This document shows positions 8,747-17,218 of a stretch of DNA of 64,000 nucleotides, piece after piece (within the stretch, counting starts at the first letter, position 1; every line of letters starts with the position of its first letter). The notes under the pieces are model-generated. The model made no database searches. It had not been told where the DNA came from and was given only the letters and a program-made list of their open reading frames with translations. This stretch comes from Chitinophagaceae bacterium (GTDB taxonomy: Bacteria; Bacteroidota; Bacteroidia; Chitinophagales; Chitinophagaceae). A program made the position numbers and the translations under genes. The stretch covers positions 248,001-312,000 of the forward strand of contig JADJVB010000005.1 in NCBI GenBank assembly GCA_016710745.1, written 5' to 3'.

Positions 8747-10321
8747 TTAGTTATCATTAAGGTGAAAAGGCGTTGACTCACTAAAGTCACTCAAGCTGTT
8801 TGTAAAGCTCGCGGATTGTTCTTTATCAATGGATACAGATAAAATAACGGGAAGATAGGTTCTGGCACTGCTCAACCCGTTTCCGAAATTGTCGGTTGTT
8901 GAGTCTGTAATCGTAAATCCGTCATCAGTAGCAGTTCCGTTATCGATCGTTGTATAGTTGGCAGGTGAAACCTGTTCGGCCAGAACCAGGTTAAATTCAA
9001 ATTCTGGTAGTATCCCGTTATCGCCCAGCTGTAGAAACAAACATCTGTATTCAACGCTTCCCTTGTCTGCTTTTGGTTCTGTTACTTTAAATTTTATAGT
9101 TTTAGGTTTACCTTTTACAGAAGCACAGGCTGCAATTGAAGTAGCTTTAGCCAGGTAACTCGTCAGCTTAAATGGAATGGAGGGAGCTGTGAGGAAATTC
9201 TCATAATTATTCAAATATTTTTTATATTCCTCGTGGTAAACTGCCAAAACAAAAACCACGTAGTTTGTTCCCGGCCCGATCTTTTCACCATCCGTATCAG
9301 TGAGATCAGTAGCAGAATAAATTCTGCTAAACATGCCACCGGTAAATACAGTCGTATCAATCGCCTTAAAAGAACCATTGGTATTCTGTATGATAGATTC
9401 AGCCCTGCTTATCGAAAAAGTAGATTTACGAAACGCTTTTACTACAAATAAGTAGTATTGCTGCACGTGTCCTGATAACCCGGTGCCGGAAGCTCCGTCA
9501 GTACCGAACGGGTTGGTCAATGGCTTAAAACAAACGTTGAATTGACTGCCCTCGTTGCCTTTGGCAGGAATAGCCTCTAATCCGAGGTTGAGCCCATTGT
9601 TCGTTGAAGTACAGGCATCGGTGGCAGCCGATTGAATGGCGTTGCTATCGAGGTAATTGCCGTCGGCTAATTTTGTTTGCGCAATGGTGCCAGCCAGGGC
9701 TATATTCTCAGTTACCACTTCCTGCGATATATTATCGTAATCTGCTGAAACCACTTTCAATAAACTATCCATAGTTGCATCTGCAATTTTCGCATTTTCC
9801 AAAACGGCAGATGCAGAAACTTTTGAGGCTGCTATTGATGCTTCCATCCCAATCTGAGAAACAAACTCTGAACTATAGGCTGTGTCTGAAATTAATTTAT
9901 TTACCTCACTAGTCAACAAAGATAATTCGTCATCAATTTGAGTGGCATTTACCAGGTTATCGATGCTACCGATATCGCTTGCCAACCTAACAATAGCTGC
10001 CGCTGCCACCTGCACATTGGCTGCAGCTATAGCTGAGTTACTAACCGTTTGCTGTTGATATTGGTTTGCCTGCGTAGCCGACAACAACATGTTTCTGGAA
10101 ATACTACCGTCAACAACAGCCTGAGCTTTGACCGATTCTTTATAAAGTTGTAAAACCTTTGCTTCTGCCAGCTTATCAGCCGCTGAAAGGCTGTCTCCCT
10201 GGGTGTAATATCGGGTAAACAGTGCCGCATTTGTTTTTGAAGAAATTCTCATCAGATCTTCCCATTGGTTCTGCAAAGATGCAATCACCGCCGCTTGCAA
10301 ATTTTCGTTGTAAGAATTCAT
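8747..10321 (-). CDS. Large protein with helical N-terminal half and beta-sandwich-like C-terminal half
   Basis: I choose the ATG at 10321 (MNSYNENLQAAVIASLQNQW, 524 residues) instead of 10396, because a promoter-like pair lies at 10344-10373 and the extra residues look like translated non-coding DNA. Residues 1-240 are Ala/Ser-rich helices (SNSAIAAANVQVAAAAIVRL). From about 260 the chain turns to beta-rich, fibronectin- or Ig-like sequence with YYLFVVKAF, NYVVFVLAVY and YRCLFLQLGD strands. There is no signal peptide. Family unknown. Its place right after the tape-measure-domain gene suggests it works with it, perhaps as a structural piece or delivered protein. Confidence 0.7.
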   Translation of the reverse strand: MNSYNENLQAAVIASLQNQWEDLMRISSKTNAALFTRYYTQGDSLSAADKLAEAKVLQLYKESVKAQAVVDGSISRNMLLSATQANQYQQQTVSNSAIAAANVQVAAAAIVRLASDIGSIDNLVNATQIDDELSLLTSEVNKLISDTAYSSEFVSQIGMEASIAASKVSASAVLENAKIADATMDSLLKVVSADYDNISQEVVTENIALAGTIAQTKLADGNYLDSNAIQSAATDACTSTNNGLNLGLEAIPAKGNEGSQFNVCFKPLTNPFGTDGASGTGLSGHVQQYYLFVVKAFRKSTFSISRAESIIQNTNGSFKAIDTTVFTGGMFSRIYSATDLTDTDGEKIGPGTNYVVFVLAVYHEEYKKYLNNYENFLTAPSIPFKLTSYLAKATSIAACASVKGKPKTIKFKVTEPKADKGSVEYRCLFLQLGDNGILPEFEFNLVLAEQVSPANYTTIDNGTATDDGFTITDSTTDNFGNGLSSARTYLPVILSVSIDKEQSASFTNSLSDFSESTPFHLNDN

Positions 10322-10343
10322 AATTATGATTTTAAAATGTTCG

Positions 10344-10373
10344 CAAATATTATTCAAATGCAGTTTTAACAAA
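10344..10373 (-). promoter_or_regulatory. Possible internal promoter of the CIS-type operon
   Basis: On the minus strand TTTG (10373-10370), an 18-base spacer and AATATTTG (10351-10344) come close to the Bacteroidota consensus, with one mismatch in the -7 box. It lies 23 bases before the chosen ATG at 10321. Confidence 0.4.
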
Positions 10374-10432
10374 TCCGGATTATTGACTGCTGTCAATTTT
10401 ACTATTGTTGGTATAAAATATCATTTAATTTT

Positions 10433-10957
10433 TTAATAATTCCAGTTTACATGCAATGGTTTTGCCATCCAGGGGTATTTAATAATGGAAAAAGAAAACG
10501 GCGCCTGGTTTAACAGGATATCATAAGCTCTTTTTTCCACAATGAGTTCCCACTTGTCCGCATGCCCGGTTAGAATGCCATCTCTTACGAGCCAGTTGCC
10601 CCGAAAGCCATCAACCGAAGTATCCCCAATAACCGCCCAATGATCAATGGCTGCTTTGATCAACCCTTCAATCAATTGTATTTGCTCTTCTGTTATCTCA
10701 ATATCCTCTGTTATCGGATGTTGAACCGGAAAGCCACAGAGCACCTTATTCAGTGGCAAATACACTTCTTCTGTGTGGCTTATACCTGTTGCCAGGAATT
10801 GCAGATAATGCACCGCCGCATCTTGTGTTTTCAAATTTAAAAACTCCTTTTCGCGAAGCAATCCCAGCCGCTCAAATAATATTTCGAAATAGTTGTTCAA
10901 CATAACCAAGCCGGCATTTTTTACAACGATCCCATTTTCAAAATGATTCTTGTCCAT
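10433..10957 (-). CDS. Stand-alone C-terminal domain of contractile injection system tape measure protein
   Basis: All 174 residues align in pattern with the last part of CIS tape measure proteins (CIS_TMP family): KNAGLVMLNNYFEILFERLGLL, AVHYLQFLATG, LPLNKVLCGFPVQHPI, TSVDGFRGNWLVRDG, and YPWMAKPLHVNW at the end. Known members are usually much longer, with this region at the C-terminus. Here the gene starts close to the domain edge, so it is a stripped domain or a remnant. Its pairing with the eCIS-type ATPase 3.5 kb downstream on the same strand supports a common origin in an injection system. It heads the operon. The region upstream to 11495 holds no intact gene. Confidence 0.8.
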   Translation of the reverse strand: MDKNHFENGIVVKNAGLVMLNNYFEILFERLGLLREKEFLNLKTQDAAVHYLQFLATGISHTEEVYLPLNKVLCGFPVQHPITEDIEITEEQIQLIEGLIKAAIDHWAVIGDTSVDGFRGNWLVRDGILTGHADKWELIVEKRAYDILLNQAPFSFSIIKYPWMAKPLHVNWNY

Positions 10958-11052
10958 TTTTATCTGTTTTAATGTAAGCTGTTACCCCTGGTTATTATTC
11001 AGTCAAAATCCCTTGCCGTTATTCAGAAATAAACTCCAATTTAACGTAACCC

Positions 11053-11226
11053 CTACGCCGAATTCCTCCACGCATTGATTATACCAAACGAACATCGCAT
11101 CACCAGCTTGCCAAATACCTCACGTTGCGGATTTTCAATTAATTTTTCTTCCATTTCACGAACCCGGGTGATCGCATATTGCTGAATGGTTACCAGCGGC
11201 AATACAATTCGTTCATGCAGCTGTAT
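11053..11226 (-). pseudogene. ppc: 3' remnant of phosphoenolpyruvate carboxylase gene
   Basis: The minus strand has an open stretch of about 57 codons ending in a stop at 11053. It reads HERIVLPLVTIQQYA, then KLVMRCSFGIINAWRNSA, which resembles the last residues of Bacteroidota PEP carboxylase. Just upstream (about 11227) there is a stop, and no start codon or body of the gene, so only the 3' tail remains. The rest of the interval 10958-11495 shows no gene. The identification rests on a short stretch and is moderate. Confidence 0.5.
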
Positions 11227-11447
11227 CTACGATTGCTCAACCGGTTATTCAACCATTGATTTTGTTTAATACATGATAAATAAATAGCAGGCAGGTTAAA
11301 ATATGCTAAATACTTTATTTCAACAAATAACAATTTAATTCTGTTTCGAAAGGGTAAATCATCATCCCTTTTCCTGCTGTAACCGGTCAGGTACTGGTCT
11401 TTCTGCGAATTTGAAAAATGATACCGTTAAAATAATTATTTTATTTG

Positions 11448-11468
11448 CTAAATTATTTAGTATTTTTG
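11448..11468 (+). promoter_or_regulatory. Candidate promoter with overlapping palindrome before imuA
   Basis: A -7-like box TATTTTTG (11461-11468) lies 27 bases before the imuA ATG. Directly upstream is CTAAATTATTTAG (11448-11460), an odd palindrome with 6-base arms around a central base. A repressor site overlapping the promoter would fit SOS control of a mutagenesis cassette. No matched -33 TTTG at normal spacing is present. Confidence 0.4.
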
Positions 11469-11495
11469 AGATAGGCAGCATACGGCCTGATTAAT

Positions 11496-12227
11496 ATGAC
11501 AGGTACAAAAGCAGATATCATGGCGCAACTAAAAAGGGATATACTCCCTGTAGCGTTAACCCAATCACCGGTGAACAGAACTGTACTCAATACCAGGCTC
11601 GGTTCTATAATAACTGCATTTCCTGATAATAATTTTCCCATTTCAGCTATTCATGAATTTATTTTATCGGGCCCCGAAGACATGTCGGCAACCACCGGTT
11701 TTATTTCCGGTTTACTGGCTTCTTTAATGCCCGATACCGGGGTTTCGATCTGGATCAGTTCTAAAAACGCCATCTTCCCGCCGGCTTTACGATCTTTTGG
11801 TATAAAACCGGATAAGATCATTTTCATCCGGTTAAGAAAAGAAAAAGAAATCTTATGGGCTATGGAAGAAGCCTTGAAATGCAAAGGGCTCACTGCCGTG
11901 ATCGCAGAAGTATCCGATTTACATTTTACGGCTTCCCGAAGGCTTCAGTTAGCTGTTGAAAAAAGCCAGGTAACCGGCTTTATCCTGCATCATGATCCTA
12001 AAACTTTACAAACCACGGCCTGCAATACCCGATGGAAAATCAAGTCCCTGCCCGGCCAAATCAAAAACAAAATGCCCGGCGTAGGTCATCCCTGCTGGCA
12101 TATCGAATTATTAAAAGTGAGAAATGGCAGTCCTGGCAACTGGCAAATAGAATTTGTTGCCGGCCAGTTCAGGCAAATCTCCCAAATGGCTGCCCTTACA
12201 CCGGAACTAAGAAAAAAAACCGGCTAA
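11496..12227 (+). CDS. imuA: ImuA-like RecA-related protein
   Basis: A 243-residue protein of the ImuA/SulA-like family, part of the ImuA-ImuB-DnaE2 translesion mutasome. Recognisable parts are the ISAIHEFILSGPEDMSATTGF start of the RecA-like core and GVSIWISSKNAIFPPALRSF (a degenerate strand region), followed by the PDKIIFIRLRKEKEILWAME stretch. The Walker A loop is not intact, as expected for ImuA. It is followed by imuB after one base (stop 12225-12227, ATG 12229), so the two are coupled. Confidence 0.88.
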   Translation: MTGTKADIMAQLKRDILPVALTQSPVNRTVLNTRLGSIITAFPDNNFPISAIHEFILSGPEDMSATTGFISGLLASLMPDTGVSIWISSKNAIFPPALRSFGIKPDKIIFIRLRKEKEILWAMEEALKCKGLTAVIAEVSDLHFTASRRLQLAVEKSQVTGFILHHDPKTLQTTACNTRWKIKSLPGQIKNKMPGVGHPCWHIELLKVRNGSPGNWQIEFVAGQFRQISQMAALTPELRKKTG

Positions 12228-12228
12228 G

Positions 12229-13731
12229 ATGCAAAAACGTTTTTTAGCCATATGGTTCCCTTATCTCCGAACGGATTGGTTTGCACGGCGTCAACCGGAA
12301 TTGAAAGATATTCCATTTGTTTTGTCTTTGCCCGATCATGGTCGGATGATCATAACAGCAACCAACCCCATCGCCCAAATGCAACATATTGAAACAGGTA
12401 TGACTGTTGCAGATGCCAGAACGTTGGTGCCTTCCCTGCAGGTACTGGATGATAAACCCGAAATAACAGAATCCCTGCTAACCAACATGGCAACATACTG
12501 CATCCGGTACACCCCTGCAGTTGCCATTGATCCACCCAAAGGGTTGATACTTGACGTATCGGGCTGTACCCACCTTTGGGGTGGAGAAGACAAATACATG
12601 GCTGATATTCACAAACGTTTTCAGGATTTCGGTTTCCAAAACCAGGTAGTCATTGCAGACACTATTGGCGCAGCCTGGGCCTTTGTTCATTTTGGTAAAA
12701 ATATGTTCGCGTATACCGGAACCCGGCAAAAAGAGGCGTTGCTTGTATTACCGCCGGCTGCCCTTCGGCTGGAAAAGGAAACCGTAGAAAGACTGGAAAA
12801 ACTGGGGCTTCGTACCGTCAACCATTTTATCAATATGCCTCAAACTGCCTTGCGGCGACGTTTTGGAAAACATATGCTGATGCGGTTGAACCAGGCATTG
12901 GGTAATGAAGAAGAAGGCTTTATCCCGGTACAACCCATTGAACCCTACCAGGAACGCCTGCCCTGTTTAGAACCGATCGTTACCGCAAAAGGAATTGAAA
13001 TCGCCTTGCAAAAATTACTGGATACAATTTGCCACCGACTGGAACTTGAACAAAAAGGACTTCGGTTGGCCCGTTTCAGTGGCTTTCGCATGGATGGTAA
13101 AATTGAAATGATTGAAATAGGAACCAACCGGCCAACGGGTAACCCCAAACATCTGTTTACCTTATTTGAAATAAAAATCGACAGCATAGAACCTGACCTG
13201 GGAATAGAATTATTTATGCTGGAAGCTTTGCGGGTTGAAAACCTGCCCAGGGCACAGGAAAAACTATGGGAAGATAATACCGGGATCACCGATACGCAGC
13301 TGGCCGAATTACTCGACCGTTTAGCCATAAAGATCGGAGGCCATAATATACAGCGATATCTGCCGGCCGAACATTATTGGCCCGAACGCTCTTTTATGGC
13401 AGCCGGCTCTGTCATGGAAAAATCAGCAACTAACTGGCAAGTACAAAGGCCAAGACCACTCTATCTCTTATCAAACCCAAATCCCATTGAAGTAACAGCC
13501 CCGATACCCGATTATCCGCCGATGTTATTCAGGTATAAAGGAAAACTTCATAAAATAGTAAAAGCGGATGGGCCCGAACGTATTGAAACCGAATGGTGGT
13601 TGCAGCAAGGCCTGCACCGCGATTATTATACCGTAGAAGATACAGCAGGCTGCCGCTATTGGTTATTCCGGTCGGGCCACTACGACAGTACCAGATCTTA
13701 CCAATGGTATGTACATGGATTTTTTGCATAA
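12229..13731 (+). CDS. imuB: ImuB, inactive Y-family polymerase-like protein
   Basis: A 500-residue Y-family polymerase homologue. The N-terminus FLAIWFPYLRTDWFARRQPE replaces the usual D-M-D metal-binding start of DinB, and the second acidic motif is ILDVSGCTHLWGGE, so catalysis is not expected. This is the known state of ImuB, which is a scaffold linking the beta clamp, ImuA and DnaE2. The palm and finger regions (about 1-200) and the little-finger region (about 230-350) follow, then a C-terminal extension of about 150 residues. dnaE2 begins 36 bases downstream. Confidence 0.92.
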   Translation: MQKRFLAIWFPYLRTDWFARRQPELKDIPFVLSLPDHGRMIITATNPIAQMQHIETGMTVADARTLVPSLQVLDDKPEITESLLTNMATYCIRYTPAVAIDPPKGLILDVSGCTHLWGGEDKYMADIHKRFQDFGFQNQVVIADTIGAAWAFVHFGKNMFAYTGTRQKEALLVLPPAALRLEKETVERLEKLGLRTVNHFINMPQTALRRRFGKHMLMRLNQALGNEEEGFIPVQPIEPYQERLPCLEPIVTAKGIEIALQKLLDTICHRLELEQKGLRLARFSGFRMDGKIEMIEIGTNRPTGNPKHLFTLFEIKIDSIEPDLGIELFMLEALRVENLPRAQEKLWEDNTGITDTQLAELLDRLAIKIGGHNIQRYLPAEHYWPERSFMAAGSVMEKSATNWQVQRPRPLYLLSNPNPIEVTAPIPDYPPMLFRYKGKLHKIVKADGPERIETEWWLQQGLHRDYYTVEDTAGCRYWLFRSGHYDSTRSYQWYVHGFFA

Positions 13732-13767
13732 TCAGGTTAAACCAACAGGCCAATAAGTAATGTAAAC

Positions 13768-16700
13768 ATGAAAGAAGAAAAAGAACAAAGAAGTATTGAA
13801 GTACTGCTTCCTCTCCCACAGGAGATGGAAAAAGATGCTGATGTTATGCATTATACCGAATTACAGGTAACCACTAATTTCAGCTTTTTGCGAGGGGCTT
13901 CCCATCCCGAGGAAATGGTAGAACAGGCTATTGCGTTGGGTTATAAAGAGATTGCGATCGCCGATCATAATACACTCGCCGGTATCGTGCGGGCACATGG
14001 GGCTGCAAAAAAAAATGGCAGCCGGATCATTGTGGGTTGCCATCTCGATCTGCTTGATGGTCCTTCCCTGCTGGCCTATCCAACCAACGTTACTGCTTAT
14101 TCGCAATTGTGTAACCTGCTCACCCTGGGTAATCGCAGGGCCGAAAAAGGATCCTGTCATATATATAAAGAAGATGTATTCTGCCATCACCCCGGCATGA
14201 AATTAATTTTGGTTCCCCCGGTCAGTTTAAATGAGCAATTCAACTTTGATGACACATTTATATCCAATGCCCATGAATATAAACAGATTTTCGGTAATGA
14301 TCTGTATATCGCCGCCACCCGCCATTACCAGGGAGATGATATCAAATACCTGTACCGCATCGCACAATTATCAGCGGAGTTAAAAATTCCCATGGTGGCT
14401 ACAAACAATGTACATTATCATGAGCCCGAGCGGCGTCAATTGCAGGATATACTGACCTGTATCCGGGAAAAATGTACGATTTATTCTGCCGGATTTCGAT
14501 TACACCCAAATGCAGAAAGATATATAAAGTCGAATGATGAAATGCACCGTTTATTCAGGCAATATCCCGAAGCCATGGTAAGCACCCGGGACATTGCTGA
14601 CGCCTGTACCTTTTCACTGGATGAATTAATATATGAATACCCCGAAGAAATTACAACAGAAGGGCGTACCCCGCAGGAAGAATTAACCCTGCTCACCTGG
14701 CAGGGTGCTGCAGAAAAATATGGTAAAAATATTCCGGATAAAATAACGGCTTCCATAAAATATGAACTGGATTTTATTAAAGAAATGAATTATGCGGCTT
14801 ATTTTTTAACCGTTCATGATATCGTTCGGTTTGCCCGGCAACAAAAAATTCTTTGCCAGGGACGGGGCTCTGCTGCCAACTCAACGGTTTGTTATTGTTT
14901 GGGTATCACCTCTGTTGATCCCACTAAATTTGAATTACTGTTTGAACGTTTTATTTCTTCTGCCCGAAATGAACCGCCCGATATTGATGTTGATTTTGAA
15001 CACGAACGGCGTGAAGAGGTTATCCAATACATCTACCAGAAATATGGCCGCGACCGGGCCGCCATTGTTGCCACGGTTACCCAACTACATCAAAAAGGTG
15101 CTATCCGCGACGTGGGAAAAGCCATGGGGCTTTCTGCTGACACCATAACCAATTTGTCGGGTTCTATCTGGGAATTTACCGAAGACTGGTTTGATGGAAA
15201 ACAATTATCAGACCTTGGTTTTGATGCAGGCGACAAACAGCTGCTAAAAGTGCTGCAGCTAACCCGGGCGTATATGGGCTTTCCCAGGCAGTTGGGCCAG
15301 CACACCGGCGGCTTTGTAATTACCCGTGGCAAATTATCCGACCTCTGCCCTATTCTGAATGCCCGTATGGAAGACAGAACCTGTATTGAATGGAATAAGG
15401 ATGATATTGATGCGCTTGGGTTTATGAAGATCGATGTACTCGCATTGGGCATGCTTACCTGCATTCGCAAAGCCTTTGACCTGGCAAAATCACATTATAC
15501 CCTTGATCTTACTTTAGCGAATATCCCGCAGGATGATCCGGCGGTTTATGATATGATCTGCCAGGCCGATACCATTGGTGTTTTCCAGATCGAAAGCAGG
15601 GCGCAACAATCGATGTTGCCTCGCCTGAAACCCCGAACTTTTTATGACCTGGTTATTGAAGTAGCTATCGTAAGGCCCGGGCCCATTCAGGGCGATATGG
15701 TGCATCCCTATCTGCGCAGGAGAAATGGAGAAGAACCGGTAGAATATCCATCCAGGGAATTGGAAGAAATTCTCAGCCGTACATTAGGTGTTCCCTTATT
15801 TCAGGAACAGGCTATGAAAATTGCCATTGTTGCTGCCGGCTTTACCCCGGCCGAAGCCGATGAACTTCGCAGAAGTATTGCCACATTTAAAACAACCGGT
15901 TCGGTTACTAAATTTGAGAAAAAGCTGGTAAACGGCATGTTGACAAATGGGTACACGCTGGAATATGCCAAACGGGTCTTTAAACAACTGGAAGGTTTTG
16001 GAAGCTATGGTTTTCCCGAAAGCCATGCCGCCAGTTTTGCCTTATTGGTTTATATTTCTTCCTGGATAAAATGTTATTACCCCGATATCTTTGCCTGTGC
16101 GATACTCAATAGTTTACCCATGGGCTTTTATCAACCGGCACAACTCATTGCAGATGCCCGGAAACATGGGGTTGACATAAAACCGGTTGATATCAATTTT
16201 CAAACTGGGATAATAAACTGGAAGAAATATCCGGTAAATACCATGCCTTACGTCTGGGTTTCCGGTTGATAAAAGGAATACGTCAGGAAGATGTGGCGGT
16301 ACTGGTTTCGAACAGGATAAAATTTTATGAAACCATAAACGAATTGCGTGATATCCCTTTATCCGAATCAGTATTGGAAAGATTGGCTGATGCAGATGCG
16401 TTCAGATCCATTGGCCTCGACCGCCGGGAAGCCTTATGGGAAGTTTCAACAAAAGACCGTCCGCTGGTTCTTTTTTCCGGTCAGCCTGCTGCCGATGCAT
16501 TGTGCGAAAACATAGCCTTACCCGTTATGCCGGAATCCGAGCAGGTTGTTCACGATTATGCGGCTACATCTTTTTCTTTAAAAGCACACCCGGTTAGTTT
16601 TGTAAGAGAAAAACTGGATCAGTTAAACATTACGCCTGCTGCCAATTTATCTAACTTAAAAAATGGCGATTCAGTTAAGGTGGCCGGCCTGGTTCTCGTT

Positions 16701-17066
16701 CGGCAAAGGCCCGGCACAGCAAAAGGCGTTTGTTTTATGACGATTGAAGATGAGACCGGTATTGCCAACCTGGTGATCTTTGAAACCGGGTTTGAAAAAT
16801 TCAGAAAAGAAATCATTCGATCAAAACTTATTATGGTGGCAGGTAAGGTTCAAATGGAAGGAGAAGTTATTCATGTGATCGTTAATCAATGTCATGATTT
16901 TACAAGGTTATTAAAAACCCTCACCGCTACTAAAGAAGAGGATTTTCCTGTGCTGACCTTATCCCGTGCCGATGAAAGATCAATTCCTCCATCGATGGAT
17001 AAACAGGCCCAGGCAAAAACCCTGGCCAGGAATAATGTTTTTCCGGGAGGAAGGAATTTTAAATAA
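13768..17066 (+). CDS. dnaE2: Error-prone DNA polymerase DnaE2 (ImuC), frameshifted
   Basis: Two frames join at the T-run 16197-16200: one more T gives VDINFSNWDNKLEEISGKYH in place of the early stop, and the reading passes into LIKGIRQEDV. The whole is about 1098 residues, the normal DnaE2 size. The N-terminal PHP domain starts TELQVTTNFSFLRGASHPEE. The polymerase core has GRGSAANSTVCYCLGIT and the catalytic acidic motif PDIDVDFEHERREE. Helix-hairpin and beta-binding parts follow. The C-terminal piece has an OB fold (VKVAGLVLVRQRPGTAKG). It is the polymerase of the imuA-imuB-dnaE2 cassette that bypasses lesions after DNA damage. As sequenced, the protein would stop at 833 residues and lose the C-terminal part. 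Confidence 0.9.
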
Positions 17067-17074
17067 TTAGTCAC

Positions 17075-17145
17075 TGTCATTTCGACCGAAGTGAGAAATC
17101 TATCATGATAAAAAATATAGATTTCTCTCCCGATAATTTCGGGAT
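17075..17145. repeat. Dispersed palindromic repeat after dnaE2
   Basis: TGTCATTTCGACCG and GAGAAATCTAT are followed by the exact complement ATAGATTTCTC (stem 17093-17103 with 17117-17127), then a second small hairpin CCCGA-TCGGG. It shares its left arm with 1252-1290. It may serve as terminator for dnaE2. Confidence 0.65.
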
Positions 17146-17154
17146 AAAAATAAC

Positions 17155-17190
17155 AAACAAAAAACGTCCTCCGCAGCTACGGAGGACGTT
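17155..17190 (-). terminator. Terminator of the 4111-residue gene
   Basis: AACGTCCTCCG and CGGAGGACGTT form a perfect 11-bp stem, and on the minus strand the stem is followed by a T run. It starts about 28 bases after the stop codon at 17219. Confidence 0.9.
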
Positions 17191-17218
17191 GACCTTATAA
17201 AGTAATTACTAACGGTTC

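Noticed and set aside
10322..10396. 25-residue extension of the 524-residue protein
   Set aside because: The stretch overlaps a promoter-like pair and reads as non-coding; the ATG at 10321 gives a better start.
4708..10957. Complete extracellular contractile injection system
   Set aside because: No sheath, tube, spike, baseplate or tail-terminator gene is present in the 64 kb; only a tape-measure domain and the ATPase type match.
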